A DNA stretch of 64,000 nt from Endomychus coccineus (GCA_958510875.1 OY294067.1:236076361-236140360), one strand, 5' to 3'. Positions 1 to 12,903 are shown, numbered from the stretch's first letter. The notes: generated by a model from the sequence alone, not told the origin. Translations and numbers: made by a program.

Positions 1-728
1 CAAAATTGGCAAAGTTGCCAAAAAAACGCAAAATGGCAGTTTTGTTTTGAAAAATTCATAACTTCCCTCCAAATCATCGTAGAAACTCGAATTTTTTTAA
101 GAAACTCAAAGAAAAATGATTGAAATTTATTGACCTGTTGTCTGATTGAGTCCATGATTTTTTCGGCTCGGCCTACGAGCTGTCAAAGTGGAGTGAGTTA
201 AGGCAATCTGAATTTTTTGCCATTTTTGGTACATTTTCAAGTGGTGCGTTTTTCCACTCGAGTGTAGATTATCATAACTGATAGAGATTTTCTCTAAAAT
301 TATCAATTCAATTCATGCTACGTGATACTAGAATACGTTAAAAGAGCATGTGACGCATCACGAACCTAAGAATATGAAGTTATTTAAGTTGAAAGTTGAA
401 ATTACAGTTTTTAGGCCTTAAAAAAATGGTTCTTTTCGCCAATATATCTGTCGGAAACTGGATGTGGCGACTGAACTGCATTAAATTCTTTGTGTTTGAA
501 TTTAATAATGTCTCCCAAGTGTCAAACATCCCGTTATTGTAGAATAGTGTTGAGAAACCTCTCAAAAATTGAGGGAAAGCTTTAAAAACACATTTTGGGC
601 TAGATGCACCTCTAAATATTAACCGATTTGTTTCAAACTTGGGGGACCTGAATGAATTTGAACAGGGAATGATATACTCGAAGAATAGCGAAATAAAAAA
701 ATATCGATTTTTTTGGCACACCCTACGC
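1..728. other. AT-rich DNA without a recognisable gene
   Basis: No conserved protein or repeat boundary is visible. A 119-codon minus-strand frame (380-739) has no recognised domain and runs into the TIR element, so I do not treat it as a gene. Confidence 0.5.
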
Positions 729-1477
729 GTGGTTTGCAACGAGGTCTAGTATAGAGTAGACAAGTAGTGTGTTAAGCATAGGGAACCGCTGGTAACATGT
801 CGGACATTCTGTCCTTCTCGCACATGTAGTACGCTCGTAGTGCGCTCTCACTCGCACGGTCTCCCCTTCTACAACGAATTTTTAACTTTCAGGAAGTTGT
901 TAAAATCGAATAGGCGCGCTTTTTAAAGTTGTGGAGCAGAAGAAGTAATATAGGGATCCGAAATGATAATTAGGTATCTGCTTTACCATTCCAGTATGGC
1001 GGACGAGTTGTCAGATTATTTGTTTACGTACATATAAAGCAATGCGGAATGCGTATATCTTGATTTTGTTTCTATTTAAGTGGTTGTGAGGAGAGTAGAT
1101 TTAATTTTGATTTCTGGGAAAGTCATAGGAAATATCGTATAACAAGATTTAGAGTTTATGAAATATAAACTTATGCCTCTTATAAAAATGCCAGGTGTAA
1201 TCGAAAAAGTAATACGTACTTCAATCCCCAAGAGTGATAATTATGTTAAGTTATAAAACATAACATAATTTTATTATGTTAAATAAATATATTGGAAATG
1301 TGTATAAGTGTGTAACACAATAAAAGAAGTTGTCAGGTCGAGTTCATTTGCACAGGAGAATGATATCAAACCGGTTTCATTTATTGTTTATTATATTATA
1401 TTAGTCTTATTTGTATTAAAATTAAGTCTAAAACAAGAAATATAATAATAAATAATAGTAACATTGCTTGCAAATTG

Positions 1478-1523
<46 letters not shown>

Positions 1524-2046
1524 TACCTCTTTACAGCTTTTATTAATAGTGGGCTTAGCATCTGACGATAATACATATCTATTACCAGTATTGGTTATAT
1601 ATTTATCTTCAAAACGATCACTACAAACTGTAGAAGACTTCGATATTTGACTTTCTTGCAAATCAAAAAATTCACACCACTCTTTTTTAAATCTACAAAA
1701 AAAAAATAAACAAACACGTAGGTTATGTATAGATTCTATTATATTATACGTATTTTATTATAAAAAAAACTTACTTAAAAAAACTCCTATATGGACTTAG
1801 CGAGTTTTTATTTTTCTTACAACATTTGAAAATGCCAACCATTTTTATTAGTATCACAAAGAGTATAAGAATATAACAGAACTTTGAAATATAATATAAC
1901 GCGCGCATACCGTCATAGTTGAGGAGAATTAAGGGGAAATCGTGCGAGTGAGAGCGCAGTACATGTGTGCGAGAAGGACAGAATGTCCGACAAATTACCC
2001 GTGAAAGGCTTAGTTGTCTACTCTATGTATAGACCTCGGTGGTTTG
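729..2046. mobile_element. 1.3 kb non-autonomous TIR element with 8-bp TSD
   Basis: GTGGTTTG at 729-736 and at 2039-2046 is a perfect 8-bp target duplication. Inside, an inverted repeat of about 130 bp starts CGAGGTCTA(GT)ATAGAG at 740 and reads back from 2038; shared blocks include TGTCGGACATTCTGTCCTTC, TCGCACA and GCGCTCTCACTCGCACG. No transposase frame is present. An 8-bp duplication fits hAT or P-type elements. A TA microsatellite lies in the middle. Confidence 0.8.
1481..1520. repeat. TA dinucleotide microsatellite
   Basis: About 20 uninterrupted TA units inside the 1.3 kb TIR element. The apparent ORFs on both strands here are repeat translations. Confidence 0.95.
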
Positions 2047-2089
2047 TATAACCGTTGCTTTATGTTCTTTGTTATAACCTAAATTAGTA

Positions 2090-2235
2090 TATTAAAGAAC
2101 GAGTTTCCTAAGACTCGTCTTAAAGCACGAATTCAAGTTTAAAAAACGAGTGGCGAAGCCACGAGTTCTTTTAAAGAATGAGTGCTTCAAGGTCTTAGGA
2201 AACGAGTTGTTTATACTATTTTTTGTAATTTGCCC
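2090..2235. repeat. Foldback repeat
   Basis: Imperfect inverted repeat: GAACGAGTTTCCTAAGAC pairs with GTCTTAGGAAACGAGTT about 110 bp later, around a central near-palindrome ACGAGTGGCGAAGCCACGAGT. The distal TACTATTTTTTGTAATTTGCC recurs inverted near 2660-2690, so this may be one end of a small element of about 600 bp. Confidence 0.6.
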
Positions 2236-2933
2236 TTTTTATGCCGTTTTTAAACAAAAATGTTTAATTTAGTCCATTTAGGGATTTTTATGGTGGTTGG
2301 TAACATCTTAATTTTGAAAGTCAAAATTTGATTCAGTGGTTCTGTGATCGCTTTTGTTTCCGTAATTTTAGTTTCGTCTCTATTGGAAAGAGCAATAACA
2401 CTAGAAAACGACTATTAGTACAAATATCTAAACCATATTGTGTATTAGCTGAAATCAATTCTTCCACTGGACACGTCGATGACTTTCTCTTCTTGAGTTG
2501 TTGATGCTCGACACTGTCATTTAAACTGACATAATGATGACAAGATAATTCCGCATCAAGCTCGCCATCCTAAAAATGTAAAAAATTCCGTGCTTTTTTT
2601 GGATATTAAGACACGGCAAGTGATGACGTTGCGTTCGTTAATGGGTCTATTAGAAAATCAAAATGGAGGCAAATTACAAAAATAGTATTTTGCTGTTTTG
2701 CCTCATAGATAACTCTACTACCGCGAGTTTTCTATGCTTACCATATTGAAAAATATGTAGCTGTACCAAAGGAAAAAAAAGGAAGCAGTCCAGTTAAATT
2801 CGTAAATCAGGACATATAAAATCAAGTAATAACAAACTCTCAAAACAGCAAACTATTCTTCATAACCACAGAATTAAAAGAAAAGATCGAAACGAACCGG
2901 AGCAACCGGCAACTTTCGTTGGTTAGTCCATAC

Positions 2934-3499
2934 CACTGTCGTACATACAGGTCTGGGAACTCGTATGTTTGACATGAGTCTCTTGGGCGTCGCCAAACTC
3001 GTAGTTCCTCGCTCAGCCACTAGCTAGCGCTTGGATCGAAGTTTGATGTTAGGATTAGGCGTGAGAGAGGAATAGAACTGTTACTTTTGTCAAAATGTAT
3101 TACTCACCTTAAAAATAACTTCCCCAATTCGTAATACATGCTCGCACACATAAGAGACCTCGTTAAAACGATTTCTATCCGGAATCGCAAGCATCCACTT
3201 TTTTTGCATTTCCGCATCTTTCGGCACTTCAAAAACAGAAGTTTCTTGCTTTACACTTTCGTACCCCGTTTTGCATTTCGGCACAATGCACGGTTTCGTA
3301 ACTTTTTCCTAACGTCGGTATTCCTCGTGTTTACAACTCAACAATGACAGTTGCCAGAGAACACGGTCGTAAACGTACCACAGATCATTCCTCGACTGAT
3401 GCGCCACCCTTTTGGTACTATGCAACAGATGACGCTTAGCGGTCTCACTTCTCACATAGGAAATAGCCTCGAGTTCCCAGACCTGTATGTACGACCATG
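2934..3499 (-). mobile_element. P-like mini-element 1A carrying a THAP exon (inverted copy)
   Basis: 566 bp with TIRs CACTGTCGTACATACAGG on the left and CCTGTATGTACGACCATG on the right. The minus strand encodes a THAP zinc-finger exon. GTTGGAGA follows the right end, but the 8 bases before the left end (GTCCATAC) do not match. Element 2A, the same length in the second block copy and with the same right flank, lies in the opposite orientation. Confidence 0.8.
3117..3305 (-). pseudogene. THAP-domain exon of P-like transposase (1A)
   Basis: Reads TKPCIVPKCKTGY...VFEVPKDAE-QKKWMLAIPDRNRFN...YVCEHV...GEVIFK, then a donor AAG|GTGAGT. THAP domains bind DNA through C-x(2-4)-C...C-x2-H zinc coordination; the first Cys pair, the central Trp of KKWM and the later Cys-x2-His are present. 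The start Met is lost (TTACG in place of ATGACG). It is a first exon only; the transposase catalytic part is absent. Confidence 0.7.
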
Positions 3500-3574
3500 G
3501 TTGGAGACAATGGAAATCGCTGAAGCTCTATCCATGTATGTATATATAATATCTATGGTTTCGTCTCCTTAGGA

Positions 3575-4152
3575 CACGGTCGTACATACAGGTCTGGGGG
3601 ACTGGAGGCTGTTTCCTATGTGAGAAGTGGGTGCGCTAAGCGTCGACTGTCGCGTAGTACCAAAAAGGATGGCGTAGTAGTCAAAATTCTCTGACAACTG
3701 TCATACTTGACTTGTAAACACAAGGAATACCTGCGTTTTTAGAAGCAAATTACGAAATCGTGCATTGTGCCGAAATGCAAAACGAGGTACAAAAGTGTAA
3801 GGCAAGAAACTTCTGTTTTTAAAGTGCCGAAAGATGCGGAACTGCGAAAAAAGTGGATGCTTGCGATTCCGGATAGAAATCGTTTTAACGAGGCCTCTTA
3901 TGTGTGCGAGCATGTATAACGAAAAAGGGGAAGTTATTTTTAAGGTGAATAATACATTTTGACAAGAGTAACAGTTCTATTCCTCTCTCAAATCGAATTA
4001 CTTAGTAACACTGCCTCCGATTCCGGAAAGAAATCGTTTTACCACTTCGATCCAAGCGCTAGCTAGTGGCTGAGCTAGGGACTACGAGTTTGGCGACGCG
4101 TAAGAGACCCACGTCATACATACGAGTCCCCAGACCTTTATGTACGACCGTG
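3575..4152 (+). mobile_element. P-like mini-element 1B carrying a THAP exon
   Basis: 578 bp, TIR CACGGTCGTACATACAGG and its inverse. The left target duplication is CCTTAGGA (3567-3574); the right one has decayed to CCTCAGGG (4153-4160). It occupies the same position as 2B in the second block copy. Confidence 0.85.
3749..3919 (+). pseudogene. THAP-domain exon of P-like transposase (1B)
   Basis: TKSCIVPKCKTRYKSVRQ...VFKVPKDAELRKKWMLAIPD...YVCEHV then TAA. The start Met is lost and a stop falls just after the Cys-x2-His, before the splice donor seen in the other copies. Non-functional relic. Confidence 0.7.
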
Positions 4153-5010
4153 CCTCAGGGTAATAGGTCTATGTTTCATACAGAGAGCTTACATCTCTCT
4201 GGTTTTATATCAATCGCAATCTAAAAATGGAGAATAAGCGGTTATTTACTTATTTATCCACAACGCTGGTGGTAGCATTAACATTAATAATTATTATCTA
4301 AGTATATTTCAATATTGAAGGTAAGACTTTCTATCAAAGTAAAACCTTGAATCATTAAATACCTACATATATTATATTTCATCGAAACTTTTTTATTGTA
4401 CAAATTAAATGTTGACGATTAATTGAATACATAATGTATTTTGATATAAATAAAACCATTTCATAGATATTTTTTGTTGCTGTAGGAAAAATATGTAGCG
4501 GTAATAAGAGGCCTAGGAGGGAATCACCGTAGGGGGTAACGGGGCCGGGGTCCAGGAAAAGGATACCCCAACAGCAGAGAAATAAGGGAAGGGTCCCAGA
4601 AGTGGTACTTCCGGCCCCGCCAATAGAAAGTGAAAGTATGTTTTCTTACTGTTCATACCTATGCTTATATATTTTTATACCTTTCAGTTTTATTCTATAA
4701 ATTATTGATATAATTTTTTTCACAGGAATGGATGAGGAAGAAAAGCTGATTCAGGAGAATTGAGTTTTTCTTTTGTTTTTTGAAATTAATAAGTTTGTTA
4801 TTTATGATTTTCGTTTATAAATGTAGTTATTAAATTGAATGTTGATAGTTGGAAAGTGATATTATTCAGATATGTACTTACCATGTTTGAAAAATGTTCA
4901 TTTCAGTTTTATTGAGGTTGTAATCATTTTACATATAACATCAGAACTAGGTATATTAAATAAGACTTGAATTTTCAACATTTGAAAAAGATAGTCACGT
5001 ACCTATATGA
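4153..5010 (+). other. 5' part of the Bel/Pao copy 1 block
   Basis: No gene seen. The sequence is repeated at 14104-14485 plus 20457-20935 in the second block copy. A GC-rich stretch near 4510-4620 (GGGGCCGGGGTCC to TTCCGGCCCCGCC) and a short exon-like open piece near 4730 precede gag. I could not define an LTR. Confidence 0.5.
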
Positions 5011-5713
5011 ATGAATTCAATTTTGGAAGTTATCATAGATCAGAAGTATTTAACAAAGTTTGAACCGTTCGAAGATACAAAAATATCATTCAACTATAAC
5101 AAAGAGTTGAAAGATTTTGATTTAATTCTGGGAGAATTGGATGACATTCAAATGGCAATAGAAGCTCTATCGTTAGATGTAGAGGTGGCATTCAACGAAC
5201 GTGAACAGTTTGAAATTCAATTTTATGGAAATCAGGCAACAGTCAAGGCGTTAATTAAAGAATTAACAGCAATCAATTAATGCGAATCATTCGCTGGTAG
5301 TGAATCAGGATCGGTTCCAAATTTGGGTTTGAGTGTTCAATATTTACCCACAAATTCGGTGAAACTAACTATTCAATTACCAAGTTGAAATAAGTGAATA
5401 AGAAACTGAGAATTGGGATTCTTTGATAATCTAGATGATAAAATCAAAATTAGAATCGGATTCTAATCAAAAATGTGTCGAGAATAGATGACCCAATTTT
5501 TATGATTTCTTGAGGGACAGGGAGAATGTGCTAGAAAGAACAGCTTCTAAAGTAAAAAAAAGGCTACAAAAACATGATGGTCAATACAAAACAAGAGGTT
5601 TTCTAACAACCAAACCGGAAAAGGTAATTTGTGTGATTTGCAAAGGCGAACACAAAATCTACTGTGATAAATTCAAAGAAATGGGTTTAAGTGAAAAATA
5701 TGAAAAACCTTAA
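5011..5713 (+). pseudogene. Bel/Pao gag remnant, copy 1
   Basis: Begins MNSILEVIIDQKYL and reads an acidic, helical gag-like segment with stop codons at 5280 and further breaks; a later piece (5510-5713) is KR-rich and leads to a zinc knuckle. The same sequence recurs in copy 2 with different lesions, so both derive from one retrotransposon family. Assignment rests on position before a Pao-type polymerase. Confidence 0.65.
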
Positions 5714-6033
5714 GTAAACGAATGTTGTTTCAATTGCTTACGAATCGGGCATAATGTGAAAAATTGTAAACTTAGCTCATGTACAAAATGTAACAAAAGA
5801 CAATAGTTTGTCACATATAGAAGAAAATACAAATGATCAGACTAATACCAAAGTTAGTTCATCTTCTTCGAATATCATTGAACATGCTCTGTTATCTACA
5901 GCCGTCGTTCGGATTTTTGACAGCAATGATTGTTCTTACAATGTCAGACTTACTTGATTCAGGTTCTCAGTCCAGTTTTATTTCAGAAAATGCATGCAAA
6001 AATGTTTTAGTTAAAATTTCAGGCCTAAACAAT

Positions 6034-7273
6034 GAGTCATTCCACGTCAGAACATCAACGCTCAATGGATCAACATATCCGATTTTCGTTCAAATTTTGG
6101 GGATAGGTTCTCATTACCGAAAAATTGAGATCCTGGAAATTTCAGGTCGATAGGAAATAAAATTTTGAATATATCGGCCAATAAAAAAATTTCGCCAATT
6201 TTAACGTCAAAAAATTAAAAATCAAATTTTTTCGGTAAAAATGAACTTTTAGGACTTTGATAGGAAATTTTCCCAGGAATCCGATTAAATCAGAATATCT
6301 AGCGTATTTAGCTGACGACGCATGCGCAAAAAACTCGAAAATGTCACTTTTTCTTTAAAAATTTATAACTCAGCTGCTGCCTCTTCGATTGTCTCAAAAT
6401 TTTCAGGGAAGGTAGCTGAAATCATGTTCTTTCATGTAAAATCGGCGGATCCATGCTCTTCGTCAAAAGACCGAAAATATAGAAATTTGATATTTTTTAT
6501 TTTTATCTTATATTTAAGTACGATGAGCATTGCAGAATTCAATCATAATTCAATAGAATTTGAAAAATAGGTGAATAAAATTTGAAATTAATTTTATTTA
6601 AATAATTCAATTTAGCAGAACGTGAAAAAAATATTGAAAACCAAAAAAAGTTGCAGTCACAGGGCTATAGATTTGATGTTTTTAAAATTTTCTAAACAAT
6701 TTTCATATTTTTTTATTCGGTTTAATTTCCCACAGGAAAATTTATCTAACAATGTTGTGTGATATTATGAATACATTTGAAAATTCAATTTTCAATTTTT
6801 GTGATAAAAAATAATCAAATGAACATTTTTCAAATTAACAATATCCTAAGACAAGTGAGAAACAGTTGTGAGAGTAGTAATACCCAACTCAAGTACAGTA
6901 AAATATAATCATCATATTGGTCACATAATTTATTTTTTGAAAAACTGTTCAAATTTACTTTTTGTTTGTCCGTATAATTTTATTTTAACATAATTCTTCA
7001 CAGTTTCCACTGACATTTGACAGTATGAAATTATAACCAATCTTTAAATTTCTATCGGAGTACACGTATTTATTTTTACCTATTTGGTCCATGATTGATA
7101 TTTCAGCTTCAAGCATATCATCGTTCGTTTTGATAATGAAACCAAGATTCCATGTTTTGTCAACTATAAAACTAACATATGTATTGGATACCCAATCGTA
7201 AACGAACTGATTTTTGATGTGTTAAATAAAAACGTTTACAATTGAGCGTTGCTGTTCTAACGTGGAATGACTC
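6034..7273. mobile_element. 1.24 kb TIR element with 4-bp TSD
   Basis: TIR GAGTCATTCCACGTCAGAAC at 6034 is matched inverted by GTTCTAACGTGGAATGACTC ending at 7273, with homology over about 33 bp. CAAT at 6030-6033 and 7274-7277 is a 4-bp target duplication; the empty site is preserved in copy 2 near 23114 (AGCAATAC). No convincing transposase inside. Its end resembles that of the long inverted repeat at 46198-48453. Confidence 0.8.
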
Positions 7274-8889
7274 CAATACAATTCCGAATTCCTATAAAGA
7301 ATGTGATGTAACTATTCATTCAATTGTTTGTAAATTAAGTAATACAGTCAAATGTCTAGTTTTATCAGAAATTACTACTATATTGCCAAATACGAAATTA
7401 AATATTACTGAGTTGAATATTCCAAGGAATGTAAGTTTAGCTGATCCACAATTTAACAAACCTCAAAAAATTGACATGTTGTTGGGAGCTAAGGTTTTTT
7501 GGGAAATCATTTCTTCAGAACAATTTAGATTGGGATCTAATAAGCTGATTTTACAAGAATCAAAATTAGGATGGTCAATTTCAGGTCCGATTGGAAATTT
7601 AACATCACAACATGCACATTGCAATTTTAGTCATAATACTGAATTACAAGAACAATTGGCACATTTCTGGAAATTGAAAGAGGAGAACATTAAATCGACT
7701 ATGTCGGTTGAAGAAAATAATTGTGAGAACCGTTTTAAGAATACAACCAGAAGATTGGAAAATGGTCAATTTTTAGTTTATATTCCTATTAAAGAGTCTA
7801 CAGATACTTTAGATGATTCGTTTGAAATGGCAAACAGTAAATTTCTATCTCTAGAACGAAGGCTCCAAAGAAATCCTATTCTAAAAGATTTATATGTAAC
7901 ATTCATGACCGAATCATATGATAGTATGTGACGCAAAGGAACTAAATAATACAATTTCATATTTCATGCCTCATCACAGTGCTTTACGTGAAGAAAGTTC
8001 CACAACAAAACTAAGAGTTGTTTTTAATGCATCTGCACAAACAACCACTGGAATTTCATTCAATGATATTCAAATGGTCGGACCAGTTGTACAAGATTGA
8101 TCTTTTAGCTATAATATTGCGGTTTCGACAACATACATTTGTAGTCTGTGCCAATGTAGCCAAGATGTATAGGCAAATAATTATTGATCCAGAACAACGT
8201 AATTTGCAAAAGATTTTATGGAGGAAACATCCAGATGAGTTGATTAAATCTTATATATAAATTAAATACGGTAACATATGGGACTGCTTCTGCACCTTGC
8301 TTGGCAACTCGATGTATAGTTTAATTGGGAATAGAATGCAAAATTCAAAATATATCCGAAATAGTTCAAAGGGATTTCTACGTTGATGATCTTTTAACGG
8401 GAGCAGATTCCTTAGAAGATGTTCAATTTATTTGCTCAGAAGTAATAGCAAGTCTGAAATCAGGGAGTTTCAAATTAATAAAATGGAAATCGAACAATAA
8501 AAATACTCTTACTAATGTATTAGCAGATTTTGAACGTGATGCTAGTAAACTAGAATTTTCAGAAAGTCAAACAGACAAAACATTGGGTTTAACGTGGTGT
8601 TCACTTTCAGATTCTTTATTGTTTAACATAAATATCCAAAATCCAAAGATAATGTCAAAAAGACAAGTTTTATCGATAATATCAAAATTATTCGACCCGT
8701 TAGGTTTGTTGAGTGCGAGCACAATTATTGCAAAACTGATAATGCAAATGATATGGATTGAAAAATTAAACTGGGATGATACTTTACCATCTCATATAAA
8801 ATCGGAATGGGTGAAATTTATTTCTGAATTGCCGAAATTAAATGAATTAAATATAAACAGAAGTGTCATATGCGATAATTATTATCAAT

Positions 8890-9919
8890 CACGGTCGTAT
8901 ACACAGGTCTGGAAACTCGAGGTTGTTTCCTATGCGAGCAGTGAGTCCGCTACGCGTCGACTTTCGCGTAGTACCAAAAGACGCCACGTAGGGGAATCAT
9001 AAAAGGCGTCACGTAAGAGTATCATCTTAATCTCTATGAAGAGTATTCTGTGACAAGTGTCAGTTGACTTGTAAACACAATTTTATACGAAAGTTTTAAC
9101 GTTCAGATCTCGATAGCGCTTCCGGCTCCGGGATTTTCACGTGGCCTATCGAAATTAGAAGGTTCGAATTGTATAAAACAATTGCATGAACGCCAGACGT
9201 CCTATGTAATTAGCGACGAACGTAATCATTTTGACATATACCTCGGGGAGCTCGCTACGCGTCAGTTAGAGTTTATACTTTTTACCTCGATCTTGTTAAT
9301 TTGGGGCCGTTTTACGCCCCGTGCGGCCGGAGCCAGTTGTAATAAAGTGTTTTCGGCTATAGGCCACTAGCTTTTACCCGCTTTGAGTATATTTTAGTAG
9401 CTAGAAAATTCCCTTTGGTACATCGCACGTCAGACAGCTGAGAATACCTCAAACTGTTTTAATTGAATTTTCCTATTTCATCGACATTTTGGGCCCGAAA
9501 CTATGCTATTTAGTTGGTCCCGTTCATAAACTAACGACATGGATCGAAAACCGCATGCGAAAAGTCCTCGTTAAGACGTTCTATGTACCGCAAATTTGCA
9601 CTTTTCTAACTCGCGAGCTACGCGCTCCTTACGTGAACGTCATTCGATTCATCGAAAATTAACCAATTCAAAACAGTTTTCGACCCAGTTTGGGGCTATC
9701 ACGACCTTTTAAAAGGTTCAAAGTTAACATTTCGACAATTTTAAGCTATGCTTAAACGGTGTAAATGGGCATTAGTAACACTGCTTGCGATTCCGGAAAG
9801 AAATCGTTTTACCCCCTCTTGATCCAAGCGCCAGCTGGTGGCTGAGCGAGGGACTACGAGTTCCACGACGCGTAAGCGACTCAAGTCAACCATAGAGTTT
9901 CCAGACCTGTATGTACGAC
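8890..9919 (+). mobile_element. P-like element 1C inside Bel/Pao copy 1
   Basis: Left TIR CACGGTCGTATACACAGGTC, right end CCAGACCTGTATGTACGAC. Subterminal blocks (GCGTCGACTTTCGCGTAGTACC; GAAAGAAATCGTTTTACC...CCAAGCGC) match the mini-elements, but the middle 700 bp is different and has no THAP exon. Copy 2 of the retrotransposon lacks the insertion. No clear target duplication; the right TIR has lost its last bases. Confidence 0.75.
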
Positions 9920-10619
9920 ATACAAAATTACATGGGTTCTGTGACAGTTCTGAAAAAGCATGTTGGGGTTGTTTATACGTTCGATCAATTGATGAAAACT
10001 GACAAATATTTACCAACATATTGTGGTCAAAAGCAAAAGTTGCGACATTGAAAGTTCAAACAAACAATTCCTAGATTAGAATTGTGTGGAGCGCTTGTTC
10101 TTTCACGATTAATACACAAAACAATTAATTCATTACGGTTAAAATTTGATAGAATTATTCTGTGGACAAATTCAACTATTGTTTTGGGGTGGCTAAAAAA
10201 ACATCCTAGTACTCTTAACATTTGTGAGCCATAGAGTCTCAGAAATTCAGGAACTTACAAGTTTATACGAGTGGTTTCATGTTGAAACAAACTCAAATCC
10301 AGCGGATTTGCTTACTCGAGGCGTGTGTCCAGGTTTATTGATGACATCGAAATTATGGTTTCATGGACCAAAATGATTATCTTTTGATGACACTTCTTGG
10401 CCTATGTCAAAATACAATGCAGCAAATTTACCTGACATTAAGATTAACGTTAATTCGTTACTATCGACTCAATTATCAGTAAGTTTTCCTTTCACACGGT
10501 TTTCGAAACTAACAAGACTTAATCGAGTCATGACATATATTCTAAGATTCAAATTCAATAGCACTTCCAATATGAACCACAAGAGAATTGTTGGTGAACT
10601 TACTTTAACTATAATTTCA

Positions 10620-11040
10620 GGGACCACCATAGACTTAGTCACACTAGATGACTGTCTCAGTCTAGCCAAACGCTATAGCGACGACAAATGTAAGGAAGAC
10701 TGGGTAGGAACTTCAAAAAACCCATATACACTTTTATATCCAGATTACCCAAAAATGGCTACATATATAAAAGTGGGTGGATACAGCAGAAAATATCAAA
10801 CTATAATAACCAGACTTAAATTAAACCATGGAAGTTTCCCTTCATATTTAGCCAAAATTGGTATTAGAGAAAATGTAAATTGCTCTTGTGATAACACAAC
10901 TATTGGAGATCTTATCACATTTTTTTTGACTGTCATGTCATCTTTACGGAAATAAAAGACGCATCTTCAATAAAAAGTTACAAGAGCTAGGCGTCATGTT
11001 TCCGACCAGCATTGTAAATATTTTAAATTACAACGACATC
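10620..11040 (+). pseudogene. LINE 3' fragment (I/jockey-like RNase H to C-terminus)
   Basis: From about 10670 the frame changes character to KEDWVGTSKNPYTLLYP...YQTIITRLKLNHGSFPSYLAKIG...CSCDNTT...FFLTVMSS, which is the C-terminal RLR-NHG-YP-HL-KIG...C-C region of I/jockey-type LINEs. It abuts the Bel/Pao integrase fragment and ends near 11040. Confidence 0.6.
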
Positions 11041-12535
11041 AAAATATATTACATAATTTTCCAGTACATAACACAAAATAATATTTCAAATTAAAAATGT
11101 AACCAACATCTAATCGAAAAATGTGGCTAAAAGGCCAACAACCTCGCCCTACCCCCCCCCCCCCCCCCAACAACAACAACTCTGTTGTTGCAACTGTTGT
11201 TATATCAAAGGGTTTAATCAAGAGTTTTTTCAAAAATATGTCCACTACCAAAGAATGATGTTGAAAACCAAAGCTTCCAAGGCCGGGGGCATGTTAAGGG
11301 CAGCATTAAAATATAGAACATTCAATCACGCGGCGAAATGGGAGGCGTTAAAAATAGCATCACTTTCATCAAGCGAGAGTTGTTTTTTGTTTTTGAGAAT
11401 CAACAAAACTACTGTCATAACAACTGTCAAGAAGTTATGAGTTTATTCGAAGTTCACGTATTATTATCATTACCGAATTGTAATATTCAATAGGAACAGA
11501 TTAACCTACAGTCCATCTATACATATTAAACACCTACCTTGTATCTATGTTGAAAATGTCGGAGGACAATTTATATTCCTAAAACATAATATACCATACA
11601 CATCTAAATAAAAATCTCTTTATTGTAACTAAAATAACATTATTCTATTACTTTGAAAGTCTTAAACTATGAGTTTGTTCCAATTCTGAAGGAATCCAGT
11701 CAGATGAATGCTACGTAACTGGAAGATTGCTATGTTTATTGTAGAATATGACAGATTCCTTGTTATCTACCTTATAAATCCATTGTACTCTTCTCGCACA
11801 TAATGTACATACCTTTCTAAATCGCGTTTTGTGTTTCTTTCAATCCCTATATACTTTAGTTTGTACAAGAATATGCCTGTCGGTTCCAACGTTGATATGA
11901 CTCATATATTTACATCTGGAATGAAATATACTCAATGTTATTGTTACACATTGTTTAGACTTAGCTTTAGAATGATTTTTAATAGATGGGACCCCCGTTT
12001 ATATCATATTTAAGTACTTTTGGATAGAAACCATGTTTACAACTCACGTCTGCCAGAGTATTAAATAGGTTATGTATATGACGTTATATGAGACCATAAA
12101 AGCTTGCGTAAACAACTTTGAAAGGGAATTACGTCAATACAAATGAATTTCATGGCACCACATCATCAATAGATGTGGAAATGTACATGTTTCGTTTGGA
12201 AGCATATCTTCGTCCATGGACCATTTTGGACGTTTCTAGAGTAATTGAAGCTATAGAGGACCGATTCACTTCCATTCTGAAGCACTTTATTATACATTCA
12301 CCCCCCGAATTTGGCCGTTTTGTGAAATTTCACGTAATTCGTATATAGGTTGTCAAACGACGTCGAATCTTTGTGAATTAATTTAAGCTATTTATAAGCG
12401 TTCTTGGAGGTGCTGCCGTGACCTAGCAGAAATCGCAATATCGATGACGATCTTTCGAATGATGAATTTTAATTGAATGTACAGGCTTTAGTTTAGTATT
12501 AAAAAAATACTCATCGCGTAAGATCGAACATGGCA
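11041..12535. other. Gene-free stretch with homopolymer and CAA repeat
   Basis: Contains a C homopolymer of about 17 at 11152-11168 followed by CAACAACAACAAC. No protein domain recognised in the small frames here, including 11123-11440 and 12118-12348. Confidence 0.5.
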
Positions 12536-12537
12536 CC

Positions 12538-12818
12538 ATATAGATCATATAGTATAGAGGAGTAAAGCCCCGTCTTAACGCGAGAAGGTTTCAAAAACGT
12601 ATCCGTTCCCCACTCCGCGGACATTATAAGGTGACGTTCGAGCGTTAACCATAGTTACACGCGGTCATCTAAGCGCGCGGTTGTAGGAGAGTAAGGGGAA
12701 CGAGTTAAAATACCGCAGAGTGGGGCACGGATAACTCATCGCGTAAGATCGAACATGGTACGCATCGAATGCATAGGCTATATCGGGGGTTTACTCCTCT
12801 ATACTATATGATCTCTAT
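12538..12818. mobile_element. Small TIR element (about 280 bp) plus an adjacent half copy
   Basis: AGATCATATAGTATAGAGGA at 12542 is repeated inverted at 12795-12814 (CTCCTCTATACTATATGATCT). A second copy of the right half follows at 12819-12891. The phrase CTCATCGCGTAAGATCGAAC occurs both just outside the left end (12510) and inside (12735). Confidence 0.6.
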
Positions 12819-12903
12819 GCATGGCACGCAACGAATACGTAGGCTATAATAAGGCCTTTACTCCTCTATACTATACGATCTCTATGGTTTCATATGTTGG
12901 AGA

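Larger units (their letters stand above)
5714..10620 (+). pseudogene. Bel/Pao pol remnant, copy 1, interrupted by two insertions
   Basis: Order fits a Bel/Pao element: CCHC knuckle C-x2-C-x4-H-x4-C at 5726-5767, aspartic protease LDSGSQSSF near 5950, then after a 1.24 kb insertion the Pao signature LADPQFNKPQKIDMLLGA and LGWSISGPIG (7278-7930), RT pieces with LRVVFNASAQ and YVDDLLTGADS (8379-8411), and SKLFDPLGLL of the RNase H junction. After a second insertion (8890-9919) come LELCGALVLSRL (RNase H) and RFSKLTRLNRVMTYILRF at the integrase start. Many frameshifts and stops; dead. The integrase core is missing. Confidence 0.8.

Noticed and set aside
380..739. 119-codon minus-strand ORF as a gene
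   Set aside because: No domain, no splice partners or start context, and its 5' end runs into the target duplication of the TIR element.
1428..1661. Overlapping ORFs around the TA repeat
   Set aside because: Low-complexity translation on both strands inside a non-autonomous element.
9150..9175. GGTTCGAAT resembling a tRNA B box
   Set aside because: No A box or cloverleaf could be built around it; it lies in the divergent middle of P-like element 1C.
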